A program made the position numbers and the translations under genes. A stretch of 9,818 nt of DNA from Actinomycetota bacterium (GTDB lineage: Bacteria; Actinomycetota; Thermoleophilia; Solirubrobacterales; Solirubrobacteraceae): positions 1 to 9,818 of the forward strand of contig VAYD01000165.1 of the NCBI GenBank assembly GCA_005883905.1. Reading direction: 5' to 3'. This document shows positions 1-5,371 of the stretch, piece after piece; the stretch's first letter is position 1, and every line of letters starts with the position of its first letter. The notes under the pieces are model-generated. The model saw nothing but the letters and a program-made list of their open reading frames with translations. It did no database searches and was not told where the DNA came from.

Positions 1-849
1 CCCCTCGCCCGTGTGAAACGCGTTGGGCGGGCAGGTCATCGGCTCCGCGGCAAGGCTGCGCCTGCTGACGTCGGGGAGCGGGTCGCCGGTGAACAGCATC
101 AGGAAGGTGTAGCTCTCGTCCATCCAGAGCGTGGCCTCCGGCGCGCCGTCGGGATGTGCGAGCGTCACGCGCGCCAGCCCGTCGTCGTCGCGCGCGAGAT
201 CCGTGAAGCAGTGGTCGAGCACGACCGCGCCGATCGCCCGCGGTCGGCGGAAGTCGTACTCGGTGCCCTCGACCGCCGAGCGCCCGATCGGGATGCCGCG
301 GTCGTTCTCCTCCAGCACCGTGCCCGCGGGCGCGTGCAGCACGAGGCCGTCGACGCGCTCGGTTCCAAGGGTCAGGTACGGGTGCGCGCCGGCGCCGTAA
401 GGGCACGGCTCGGCACCGACGTTCGTGGCCGTCGTCGTGACGGACAGCCCGGCGTCCGACAGCAGGTACTCGATCCTCAGCTCGAGCGAGAACGGATAGC
501 CCGGCTGCGGGTGCAGGACGTGCGCCATCACGACCCGGTGCGGCTCGCGCTCGCGCACGGTCCATGCCGCCCATCGGACCAGGCCGTGGATCGCGTCGCG
601 CTTGTCGAGCTCGTTGAGCGGGAGCTGATGGCGGCGCCCGCCGAACTCGTAGCTACCGTCCTCGAGGCGGTTGGGCCAGGGCGCGAGCACCTGTCCGCGG
701 CCCGAGGCGCACATCTCGTCCGCCGCGTAGCCGTCGAGCACCGCCCTGCCGCCGGCCTCGTAGCTGCGAAGCCCGCCGCCGACCTCGACGACGACGACGC
801 GCTGGTCGCCGAGCCCGATCTCGATCTGGTCGCCGGACGGGGCGAGCAC
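1..849 (-). CDS. Aldose 1-epimerase (galactose mutarotase family), 3' end outside window
   Basis: Cytoplasmic enzyme family that interconverts alpha and beta anomers of aldoses. Read on the minus strand from a GTG at 849, the protein begins MLAPSGDQIEIGLGDQ and runs in frame to base 1 without a stop (283 codons; about 20 C-terminal residues should lie outside, as the family is near 300). Family marks are visible: PWPNR (57-61), LPLNE (76-80), AIHGLV with H88, GAGAHPYL with H156, LDHCFTD, and AEPMTCPPNAF with E269. H88, H156 and E269 match the two histidines and the glutamate base of GalM-type mutarotases. The GTG was chosen because it is 20 bp past the upstream stop and fits the family N-terminus; there is only a weak GAGCGA-like ribosome site. 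A long plus-strand ORF over the same bases is its antisense shadow. It is third in the leftward lacI cluster, which suggests sugar metabolism. The family is certain; the substrate is not. Confidence 0.93.
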   Translation of the reverse strand, partial: MLAPSGDQIEIGLGDQRVVVVEVGGGLRSYEAGGRAVLDGYAADEMCASGRGQVLAPWPNRLEDGSYEFGGRRHQLPLNELDKRDAIHGLVRWAAWTVREREPHRVVMAHVLHPQPGYPFSLELRIEYLLSDAGLSVTTTATNVGAEPCPYGAGAHPYLTLGTERVDGLVLHAPAGTVLEENDRGIPIGRSAVEGTEYDFRRPRAIGAVVLDHCFTDLARDDDGLARVTLAHPDGAPEATLWMDESYTFLMLFTGDPLPDVSRRSLAAEPMTCPPNAFHTGEG

Positions 850-869
850 GTGACGGTCGCTCGCTGCGA

Positions 870-1367
870 TCAGCCGCCTGCGTTGCCCGATCGCGCCAGC
901 GCCGCGGCCATCGCCTGACGCGCGTTGCTGTACTGACGCTCGCGCAGCGTGCGTACGCGCCGCTCGGTGGCGCGAAGCGTGTGCGACAGCCGCCGCAGCG
1001 CGGGGATCGCAAGGCCACCCGCGAGCCCGATCGTCACCAGCGTCGCGAAGGGCGAGATCTCGCCGGCGCTCGGCCCTGCGACGCCGACCGCCCCTTCGCG
1101 GGCCAGGAAGCCGCCCATCGCAACGTCCATACCGGAGATCCGCAGCGGCGCGCTGACCACGCGGCCGGCGGTCTTCGCCGCCGTGTGCCCGGCGGTGACG
1201 GCCATGACGAACGTGAGGAGGTTCGCCTGCTGTGGCGATATGCCGAAGAGGCGCTGCAGGATCCGAACGCGCGCCACGTTGAGGACGGCGAACGCAAGTC
1301 GCGAATCCGCCAGGAACAACTCGCCGGCGCCGAACTGGGAGCGGCTCGTTGCGGGGGTGGCAGCCAT
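870..1367 (-). CDS. Small membrane protein of unknown function
   Basis: I do not recognise this 165-residue protein. It has a polar N-terminus, a first amphipathic stretch (about 17-41, ending RVRILQRLFG), a hydrophobic segment at about 48-64 (LLTFVMAVTAGHTAA), a Gly/Ala-rich loop, and a second hydrophobic segment at about 106-123 (FATLVTIGLAGGLAIP). A strongly basic, likely helical tail follows (125-158, rich in Arg: RRLSHTLRATERRVRTLRER). Two membrane passes with the basic tail in the cytoplasm is the likely topology. There is no signal peptide and no catalytic motif. The ATG at 1367 lies 9 bp after the LacI stop, and its stop lies 20 bp before the epimerase GTG, so all three genes look co-transcribed. 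The start has no strong ribosome site (a GAGGG about 13 bases upstream is distant). Coding is supported by G/C third-position bias and tight packing. Function is unknown. Confidence 0.72.
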   Translation of the reverse strand: MAATPATSRSQFGAGELFLADSRLAFAVLNVARVRILQRLFGISPQQANLLTFVMAVTAGHTAAKTAGRVVSAPLRISGMDVAMGGFLAREGAVGVAGPSAGEISPFATLVTIGLAGGLAIPALRRLSHTLRATERRVRTLRERQYSNARQAMAAALARSGNAGG

Positions 1368-1376
1368 GAGGCGACG

Positions 1377-2434
1377 CTAGCCCTCATGCCGGCCCCGCGC
1401 ATCACCCGAATCGGATGAACGCGGCCGCGCCGTCGATGCCCGGACGACGAGCTCCACGGGCAGCACGGCGTCCGCCGCCGGCTCGGAGGCGAGCAGCGCG
1501 AAGAGACGGTCTCCCGCAACTGCGCCCTTTTGCACGAGCGGCTGGCGGACCGTCGTCAGCGGCGGCTGCGAGCGCCCCGCCTCGGCGATGTCGTCGAAGC
1601 CCGTCACGGAGACGTCGGCCGGAACCGCGAGGCCGAGCTCACGCGCGCCGCGCAGGGCGCCGAGGGCGAGCTGGTCGGTCGTGGCGACCAGCGCAGTTGG
1701 CCGCGGCGTCTCGGTCAGCAGCACCCGGGCGGCGTCCGCGCCCGCCTCCTGGCTGTTCGCGCGCTCCTCGATGGCCACCTCTTCCCAGGCGATGCCCGCG
1801 GCCTCGAGCCCTTCGCGGACGCCCTCGAGCCGCTCCCGGTCGACGTGGTAGGCGGCCTTCTTCAGGCGTTCGGCGTCAACGCGCCCCTCGCGGCCGTCGA
1901 GGACCAGCGTCGGCACGATCACCGCGACGCGGCGGTGGCCGAGCGCGACGAGGTGCTCCGCGACGGCACGCGCTCCGACGCGATCCTCGACGCCGACGAA
2001 CGTCGCCGCGTCGCGTCGAGCGCGGGGTGGACGTCGGGCATCGAGTACAGGCAGAAGGCGTCGACGGCCGCCTGGCGCACGACGGCCGCCCCTTCCTCGC
2101 CGCGCGCGAGCGGCAGCAGCAGGAGCGCCTGCGCGGCGTCCTCGCAGCGGCGCGCGAGACCCTCGAGGAACGCGACGGCAGCCGAGTCGGCGAACGCGTA
2201 GGACAGGCGCTCGGTGAGCAGCACGCCGACCGCGCCGGCGCGACCCTGGCGCAGGCGGCGGCCGGCGGGGTCAGGACCCGGGTAGCCGAGCCGGCGTGCG
2301 ACATCGAGGATGCGCCGGCGCAGCTGCGGGGTCAGCTGATCGGGCCGGTTGTACGCGTTCGAGACCGTCGTGCGCGACACCCCGGCGGCCTCGGCGATGG
2401 TGGCGAGGGTGGGCTTGTCCGCCACCGCGCGCAT
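1377..2434 (-). pseudogene. LacI-family transcriptional regulator, broken by frameshift/small deletion
   Basis: A sugar-responsive DNA-binding repressor in two frames. The first part (ATG 2434) starts MRAVADKPTLATIAEAAGVS and has the LacI helix-turn-helix and hinge (TTVSNAYNRPDQL, then RRRILDVARRLGYPGPDPAGR). It continues into the sugar-binding domain as far as FCLYSMPDVHPALDA (about residue 139). The frame is then lost and the reading ends at TGA 1919. The other frame resumes from TTC at 2000 with FVGVEDRVGARAVAEHLVAL and GHRRVAVIVPTLVLDGREG. It runs through PTALVATTDQLALGALRGA, VTGFDDIAEA and LPVELVVRAST to TAG 1377. Relatives carry about 20 residues between HPALDA and FVGVEDR; here only about 11 bases remain (2001-2017). 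A loss of roughly 49 bp, not a multiple of three, fits both the missing segment and the frame change. The second part also has its own GTG at 1922 overlapping the TGA (GTGA), so two separate polypeptides are formally possible. A sequencing or assembly error cannot be excluded. Its targets are probably the operators at 2448-2503. Confidence 0.88.
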
Positions 2435-2448
2435 GCTACGCCGTTCGC

Positions 2449-2465
2449 TTGATCGATTCAGTCAA
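2449..2465. promoter_or_regulatory. Operator O1, LacI-type half-palindrome
   Basis: TTGATCGATTCAGTCAA is an imperfect dyad (6 of 8 arm positions pair) around a core TGATCGATTCA with a central CG, typical of LacI-family sites. It covers the plus-strand -35. Bases 2448-2461 are the exact reverse complement of 2490-2503 (O3). Confidence 0.6.
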
Positions 2466-2477
2466 ACGTGATACTGT
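2449..2477 (+). promoter_or_regulatory. Putative promoter for the plus-strand oxidoreductase operon
   Basis: TTGATC (2449-2454) and TACTGT (2472-2477) are separated by 17 bp. The -10 fits the loose actinobacterial TANNNT form and the -35 matches four of six consensus bases. Transcription would start near 2484, about 31 nt before the ATG at 2515. The -35 lies inside operator O1 and the -10 inside operator O2, which suits repression by a LacI-type protein. This is pattern matching only. Confidence 0.5.
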
Positions 2478-2502
2478 ATCGATTCAGTTCTGAATCGATC
2501 AA
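2473..2502 (-). promoter_or_regulatory. Putative divergent promoter for lacI
   Basis: On the minus strand, TTGATC (2502-2497) is followed after 18 bp by TACAGT (2478-2473), which matches four of six -10 consensus bases. The start would be near 2466, about 32 nt before the lacI ATG at 2434. This -10 overlaps the plus-strand -10 within the palindrome GATACTGTATC (2470-2480), so the two promoters probably compete and could both be shut by one repressor, giving autoregulation. Confidence 0.42.
2475..2486. promoter_or_regulatory. Operator O2, LacI-type site
   Basis: TGTATCGATTCA is a 12-bp dyad with 10 of 12 positions symmetric. It shares ATCGATTCAG with O1 (2452-2461 and 2478-2487). It overlaps both -10 boxes and the likely plus-strand start. 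With O3 it forms a perfect palindrome of 10-bp arms (2478-2487 / 2490-2499) around a TT centre. Confidence 0.55.
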
Positions 2503-2503
2503 G
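2490..2503. promoter_or_regulatory. Operator O3, LacI-type site before the ribosome-binding site
   Basis: CTGAATCGATCAAG is the exact inverted copy of O1 (2448-2461), 28 bp away. It covers the minus-strand -35 and runs into the Shine-Dalgarno AAGGAGG (2501-2507). Binding at both copies would fix a repressor pair across the divergent promoters. Confidence 0.6.
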
Positions 2504-2507
2504 GAGG
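2501..2507 (+). promoter_or_regulatory. Perfect Shine-Dalgarno AAGGAGG
   Basis: AAGGAGG lies 7 bases before the ATG at 2515. It is the strongest ribosome site seen in the window and is the main reason for calling the small ORF that follows. Confidence 0.75.
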
Positions 2508-2514
2508 CATCCCG

Positions 2515-2676
2515 ATGTTGCCGATCGCCGCTCACCATGCTCGCCTCGCCATCGAGGAACACGCCCGCTCCGCGCTGCCGCGCGCGCCGATCCGCCGCGC
2601 TCCCACGACGCGGACCCGGAGAACGACTGGAGTCCGACCGCGCCGAGCAGCGCCGCTTGCTTCCATGGATGAGTGA
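2515..2676 (+). CDS. Small leader ORF (53 residues), unknown, possibly frameshifted
   Basis: It starts MLPIAAHHARLAIEEHARSA after a perfect AAGGAGG and ends at TGA 2674-2676, whose bases overlap the oxidoreductase GTG (GTGA), so translation should be coupled. I recognise no family. The first half has a strong G/C third-position bias (about 23 of 27 codons) and looks like a short amphipathic helix. The second half is Arg/Thr-rich and the bias falls to about 17 of 27. In the -1 frame the second half reads SHDADPENDWSPTAPSS, has about 20 of 25 G/C third positions, and stops at 2670-2672, directly before the GTG. So the gene may be a normal 50-odd-residue protein carrying one indel, or a true 53-residue peptide. 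The role could be independent or simply to deliver ribosomes to the weak GTG start downstream. Confidence 0.5.
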   Translation: MLPIAAHHARLAIEEHARSALPRAPIRRAPTTRTRRTTGVRPRRAAPLASMDE

Positions 2677-3743
2677 GCGCACCGCTGCGTCTCGGGATCA
2701 TCGGCGCCAATCCTCACCGCGGGTGGGCGTCTCGCGCGCATCTGCCCGCGGTTGCAGCGAGCGACGACGTCGAGCTCGCCGCGGTGGCCACGACGCGGAT
2801 CGACTCCGCCGCCGAGGCCGCGGAGCAGTTCGGCGCGCGCAACGCCTACGCGGATCCGCTCGAGCTGATCGCCGACCCGCAGGTCGAAGCGGTCACGGTG
2901 GCCGTCAAGGTCCCGGAGCACTTCGCGCTGGTGCGCGCTGCGCTGGAGGCCGGCAAGCACGTGTACTCGGAGTGGCCGCTGGGCGTGAACACCGACGAGG
3001 CGGTGGCGCTGCGCGACCTTGCGGCGCAGCGGCGGCTGCACACGGTGGTCGGCCTGCAGAATGCGCGCAGCACGCAGATCCAACGCGCCCGCGAGCTGCT
3101 TGCGGAGGGCCGGATCGGGCGCGTGCTGTCCGCGACCTTGCGCAGCGCTTCGGGCATGGGCGGACCGACCGTGGCGGCGGCTCAAGCCTGGCTCGCGGAC
3201 GCCGTCAACGGCACCAACCTGCTGACGGTGACCGCCGGCCACGCGCTGGACACGCTGGCGGCGGTGATCGGCGAATTCGAATCGCTCTCCGCGACCGTCG
3301 CGACGCAGTTCCCCGAGGCGGTCGTCGCCGACACCGGCAAGACGATCCCGGTGACGAGCCCCGATCAGATCGCGATCGCCGGCCTCGCAGGCGATGGCGC
3401 CGTCGTCACCGCGCACGTCCAGGGCGCGAGCGCCGCGCGTCCGGGCCTGGTGATCGAGGTGCGAGGCACGGACGGCCTGCTCGAGATCACAGCGGCGCCG
3501 AGCCTGGCCGCGGCGGCGATCGCGTTGCGGATCGTGACGGACGGAGACGATGCGGAGGACGTGTCGGGCCGGCCAGACGACTCGGTCGCGCGTGTCGGCC
3601 GTGTGTACGCCGACCTCGCGGCGGCGGTCCGAACCGACAGTCCCCAGGGCTCGAACTTCGACCACGCCGTGCGCCGGCACCGTCTCCTCGACGCGATCGA
3701 GCAGTCGTCGGCCGAACGCCGCCGAGTCGAGGTCCCGGCCTGA
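2673..3743 (+). CDS. Gal80-like Gfo/Idh/MocA family oxidoreductase
   Basis: A 356-residue cytoplasmic NAD(P)-binding protein. The N-terminal Rossmann domain shows LGIIGANPHRGWASRAHLPA (7-26), VAVKVPEHF (76-84) and HVYSEWPLG (96-104). The C-terminal beta-sheet domain has NGTNLLTVTAGHALDTL and VIEVRGTDGLLEIT. The family's usual EKP motif, whose lysine is catalytic in many members, is EWP here (E100-W101-P102). The GxNxxxGWAxxxHxPA signature together with EWPLG resembles Gal80 of yeast and its bacterial relatives, some of which act as sensors rather than enzymes. The GTG start at 2673 overlaps the preceding ORF stop and has no strong ribosome site of its own. Position beside a LacI gene and operators implies control by a sugar; the substrate is unknown. 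The next gene on the strand begins 19 bp later. Confidence 0.9.
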   Translation: MSAPLRLGIIGANPHRGWASRAHLPAVAASDDVELAAVATTRIDSAAEAAEQFGARNAYADPLELIADPQVEAVTVAVKVPEHFALVRAALEAGKHVYSEWPLGVNTDEAVALRDLAAQRRLHTVVGLQNARSTQIQRARELLAEGRIGRVLSATLRSASGMGGPTVAAAQAWLADAVNGTNLLTVTAGHALDTLAAVIGEFESLSATVATQFPEAVVADTGKTIPVTSPDQIAIAGLAGDGAVVTAHVQGASAARPGLVIEVRGTDGLLEITAAPSLAAAAIALRIVTDGDDAEDVSGRPDDSVARVGRVYADLAAAVRTDSPQGSNFDHAVRRHRLLDAIEQSSAERRRVEVPA

Positions 3744-3762
3744 CCGCTCGTATCCTCCGGGC

Positions 3763-4191
3763 ATGTCCGGGCCGTCCGCTTCGCACCCGGTCCGCGGGAG
3801 CTGCGTGTGCGGCCGCGTGCGCTTCGAGCTGACGGCGCCCTTCCTGCGCGCGAACTACTGCCACTGCTCGCGCTGCCGCAAGCACTCGGGCAGTTCGGCC
3901 TCGGCGCAGGGACGCGTGCCGCGGGAGGCGTTCCGGCTCCTCAGCGGCGCCGATCTCGTCGAGACCTATCGGCCGCCGGGCGGCGGCATGGCCAAGGCGT
4001 TCTGCCGCGTGTGCGGTTCGAGCCTCTTCGGCGGCACCTGGCCCGAGGGCCCCGAGGTGTCGATCCGGCTCGGCTCACTCGACGACGACCCCGGCATCCG
4101 CCCGCAGTTCCACACGTTCGTCGCGTCGAAGGCGGTCTGGGACGACATCCCGGACGACGGCCTGGAGCGCTTCGACGCTCAGAAGCGCTGA
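3763..4191 (+). CDS. GFA-family (glutathione-dependent formaldehyde-activating / CENP-V) zinc protein
   Basis: A 142-residue protein with the complete zinc pattern of the GFA domain: GSCVCGRVRFE (C14, C16), NYCHCSRCRKHSG (C33, C35, C38) and FCRVCGSSLF (C81, C84). It is full length for the family. The name comes from the glutathione-formaldehyde adduct enzyme, but most members have no proven reaction, and actinobacteria usually lack glutathione, so the name should not be read as a function. I chose the ATG at 3763 because it places the first CxCG about 14 residues in, as usual; the open frame continues upstream inside the oxidoreductase. No clear Shine-Dalgarno sequence is present. It lies 19 bp after the oxidoreductase stop and may be its last operon member. 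It converges on the HesB-like gene 11 bp away. Confidence 0.9.
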   Translation: MSGPSASHPVRGSCVCGRVRFELTAPFLRANYCHCSRCRKHSGSSASAQGRVPREAFRLLSGADLVETYRPPGGGMAKAFCRVCGSSLFGGTWPEGPEVSIRLGSLDDDPGIRPQFHTFVASKAVWDDIPDDGLERFDAQKR

Positions 4192-4192
4192 G

Positions 4193-4217
4193 CACCGCCC
4201 GATCAGTCAGGCGGGTG
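4193..4217. terminator. Possible bidirectional hairpin between convergent genes
   Basis: CACCGCC (4193-4199) can pair with GGCGGGTG (4210-4217) with one bulged G and a 10-base loop. It sits exactly between the GFA stop (4191) and overlaps the HesB-like stop (4203-4205). There is no T-tract on either strand, so this would be a weak or non-canonical terminator. Confidence 0.3.
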
Positions 4218-4517
4218 ACCGTTGGTTCCCGGGTCGAAGGATTCCTTGATCGTGAACGTTGGACCGCCCTCTCCTTGCTCGACGTCGAGGATCTTGTCGT
4301 CGAGGAACTCCGCAGCCGACGGCTCCAGGAAGACGTGGGCGCCGGCTTCGTCGACGGACTCGTCGCTGACCTCGGGAGCGTCGACAAGCGTGAGCTGCAG
4401 GATCGCGCCGTCCGGCGTCTGCTCGCCAGAGATCCGGATGCCGCCGTCCTCGTCGATCGGCGCCGCCGCGACGAGCTGTCGCACCGCTTCTACCGCGGTT
4501 GGAGTCAGGGTGAGCAT
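4203..4517 (-). CDS. HesB/IscA-like domain protein lacking cluster-binding cysteines
   Basis: A 104-residue acidic protein. It opens MLTLTPTAVEAVRQLVAA, the usual start of the IscA/HesB fold (helix followed by GGIRIS strand), and continues through LQLTLVDAPEVSDESVDEAG and HVFLEPSAAEFLDDKILDVE to FTIKESF. Classical A-type iron-sulfur carriers have one cysteine in the middle and a CGC near the C-terminus. This protein has no cysteine at all; TFTIKESF stands where CGCGESF would be expected. It therefore cannot carry a cluster in the known way. Similar cysteine-free proteins are common in actinobacteria, often annotated as HesB or adhesin, with unknown role. The ATG at 4517 has a GAGG very close upstream. 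It follows the NmrA-like gene by 41 bp and is probably the last gene of the leftward operon, though it could have its own promoter. Confidence 0.85.
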   Translation of the reverse strand: MLTLTPTAVEAVRQLVAAAPIDEDGGIRISGEQTPDGAILQLTLVDAPEVSDESVDEAGAHVFLEPSAAEFLDDKILDVEQGEGGPTFTIKESFDPGTNGHPPD

Positions 4518-4558
4518 GTCCTCGCGCCTACCCACCGCAGGGAGCGTGGAATCTGTCC

Positions 4559-5368
4559 TCAGCGAAAGTCGTCCGCGTGATCGCGTGCCCATTCCTGGAA
4601 CGGGCGCGCGGGCCTGCCCGTGACGTCCTGCACCGTCGAGGTGACGATCTCGGGCGTCTCGACGAACCCCGCCCACGTGTCCAGCGCCGTGTCTGGGACC
4701 TCGCCCGCGAGCTCGCGCTCGGCGTCCTCGCGCGAGAGCTCTTCCCAGCGAACCGGTCGGCCGAGCGCCTCTCCGATCGCGTGCGCCTGCTCGGCCTGTG
4801 TCAGCGTCCGTGGCCCGGTGAGGACGTGGCGTGCGCCGGTGTGTCCCTGCTCGGTGAGCGCAAGGACCGCGGCGTCGGCGATGTCGCGTTCGTGGATGAG
4901 TGAGCGGGCGGCCTCCCCGTAAGGCCAGCGCACGACGCCGGATGCGCGGATCTGGTCGGCCCACATCAGCGTGTTGGCTGCGAACCCGGTCGGTCGCAGG
5001 AACGTCCATTCGCTTGCCGAGCGTTCGACGGCGTGCTCGACGCGAGCCCAGAAGGAATCGGGTCGCCTGGCCGCGGCCTCAGCCGACAGGTAGACGATGC
5101 GCCGGGCGCTCCTCGCAAGGATGCCGACGACTTCATCCGCGCCGTCCGCAGCGAAGAACGGCCAGACGAGGAACACGGCCTCAACGTCTGCGAGGTGCTC
5201 GGCGAGGCCGTGCGGATCCGTGAGGTCGCCGCGCACCACATCGACGTCTGGCGGGAGCTCGGCCTGACTGGGGTCGCGCACCAGCACCCGTACCCCCGAG
5301 CCTCGCTCGAGCAGTCCCGCGACGACGTGGCGGCCGACCTTACCTGTGGCTCCGACGACGAAGATCAT
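4559..5368 (-). CDS. NmrA-like / atypical SDR NAD(P)-binding protein
   Basis: A 269-residue cytoplasmic protein with an N-terminal Rossmann fold: MIFVVGATGKVGRHVVAGLL holds the GxxGxxG dinucleotide motif (6-12). VLVRDPSQ (28-35) follows the second strand, where the arginine suggests NADPH preference. Further marks are VVRGDLTDPHGL, IVYLSAEAA (91-99), WTFLRPTGFAANTLMWA (121-137) and LIHERDIADAAVLAL (157-171). These are typical of NmrA-like and NAD(P)H:quinone/ergot-type atypical SDR proteins. The Tyr-x-x-x-Lys active site of classical SDRs is absent, so it may sense redox state or reduce a small molecule. Its ATG lies 3 bp after the phosphoesterase stop, which makes co-transcription very likely, though no functional link between the two is known to me. 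Confidence 0.9.
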   Translation of the reverse strand: MIFVVGATGKVGRHVVAGLLERGSGVRVLVRDPSQAELPPDVDVVRGDLTDPHGLAEHLADVEAVFLVWPFFAADGADEVVGILARSARRIVYLSAEAAARRPDSFWARVEHAVERSASEWTFLRPTGFAANTLMWADQIRASGVVRWPYGEAARSLIHERDIADAAVLALTEQGHTGARHVLTGPRTLTQAEQAHAIGEALGRPVRWEELSREDAERELAGEVPDTALDTWAGFVETPEIVTSTVQDVTGRPARPFQEWARDHADDFR

Positions 5369-5371
5369 GCT

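Noticed and set aside
13..918. Long plus-strand ORF of about 300 codons at the left edge
   Set aside because: It is antisense to a clear aldose 1-epimerase and is full of Arg/Ala/Val/Gly with no family motif, which is usual for the opposite strand of GC-rich genes.
1415..2452. Plus-strand ORF of 345 codons over the lacI region
   Set aside because: Its Arg/Ala/Pro-rich translation has no domain. The LacI motifs on the minus strand explain the sequence even though that gene is broken.
2468..3832. Plus-strand ORF of 454 codons in another frame over the oxidoreductase
   Set aside because: It starts inside the operator region, has no ribosome site, and is Arg-rich noise over a well-supported oxidoreductase.
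4193..4217. Strong intrinsic terminator between the convergent genes
   Set aside because: The stem is short with a bulge and there is no T-tract, so it is kept only as a weak candidate.
4518..5009. Extension of the HesB-like frame upstream of 4517
   Set aside because: The added residues are Arg-rich, lie inside the NmrA-like gene, and precede a standard HesB N-terminus beginning MLTLTPTAVEA.
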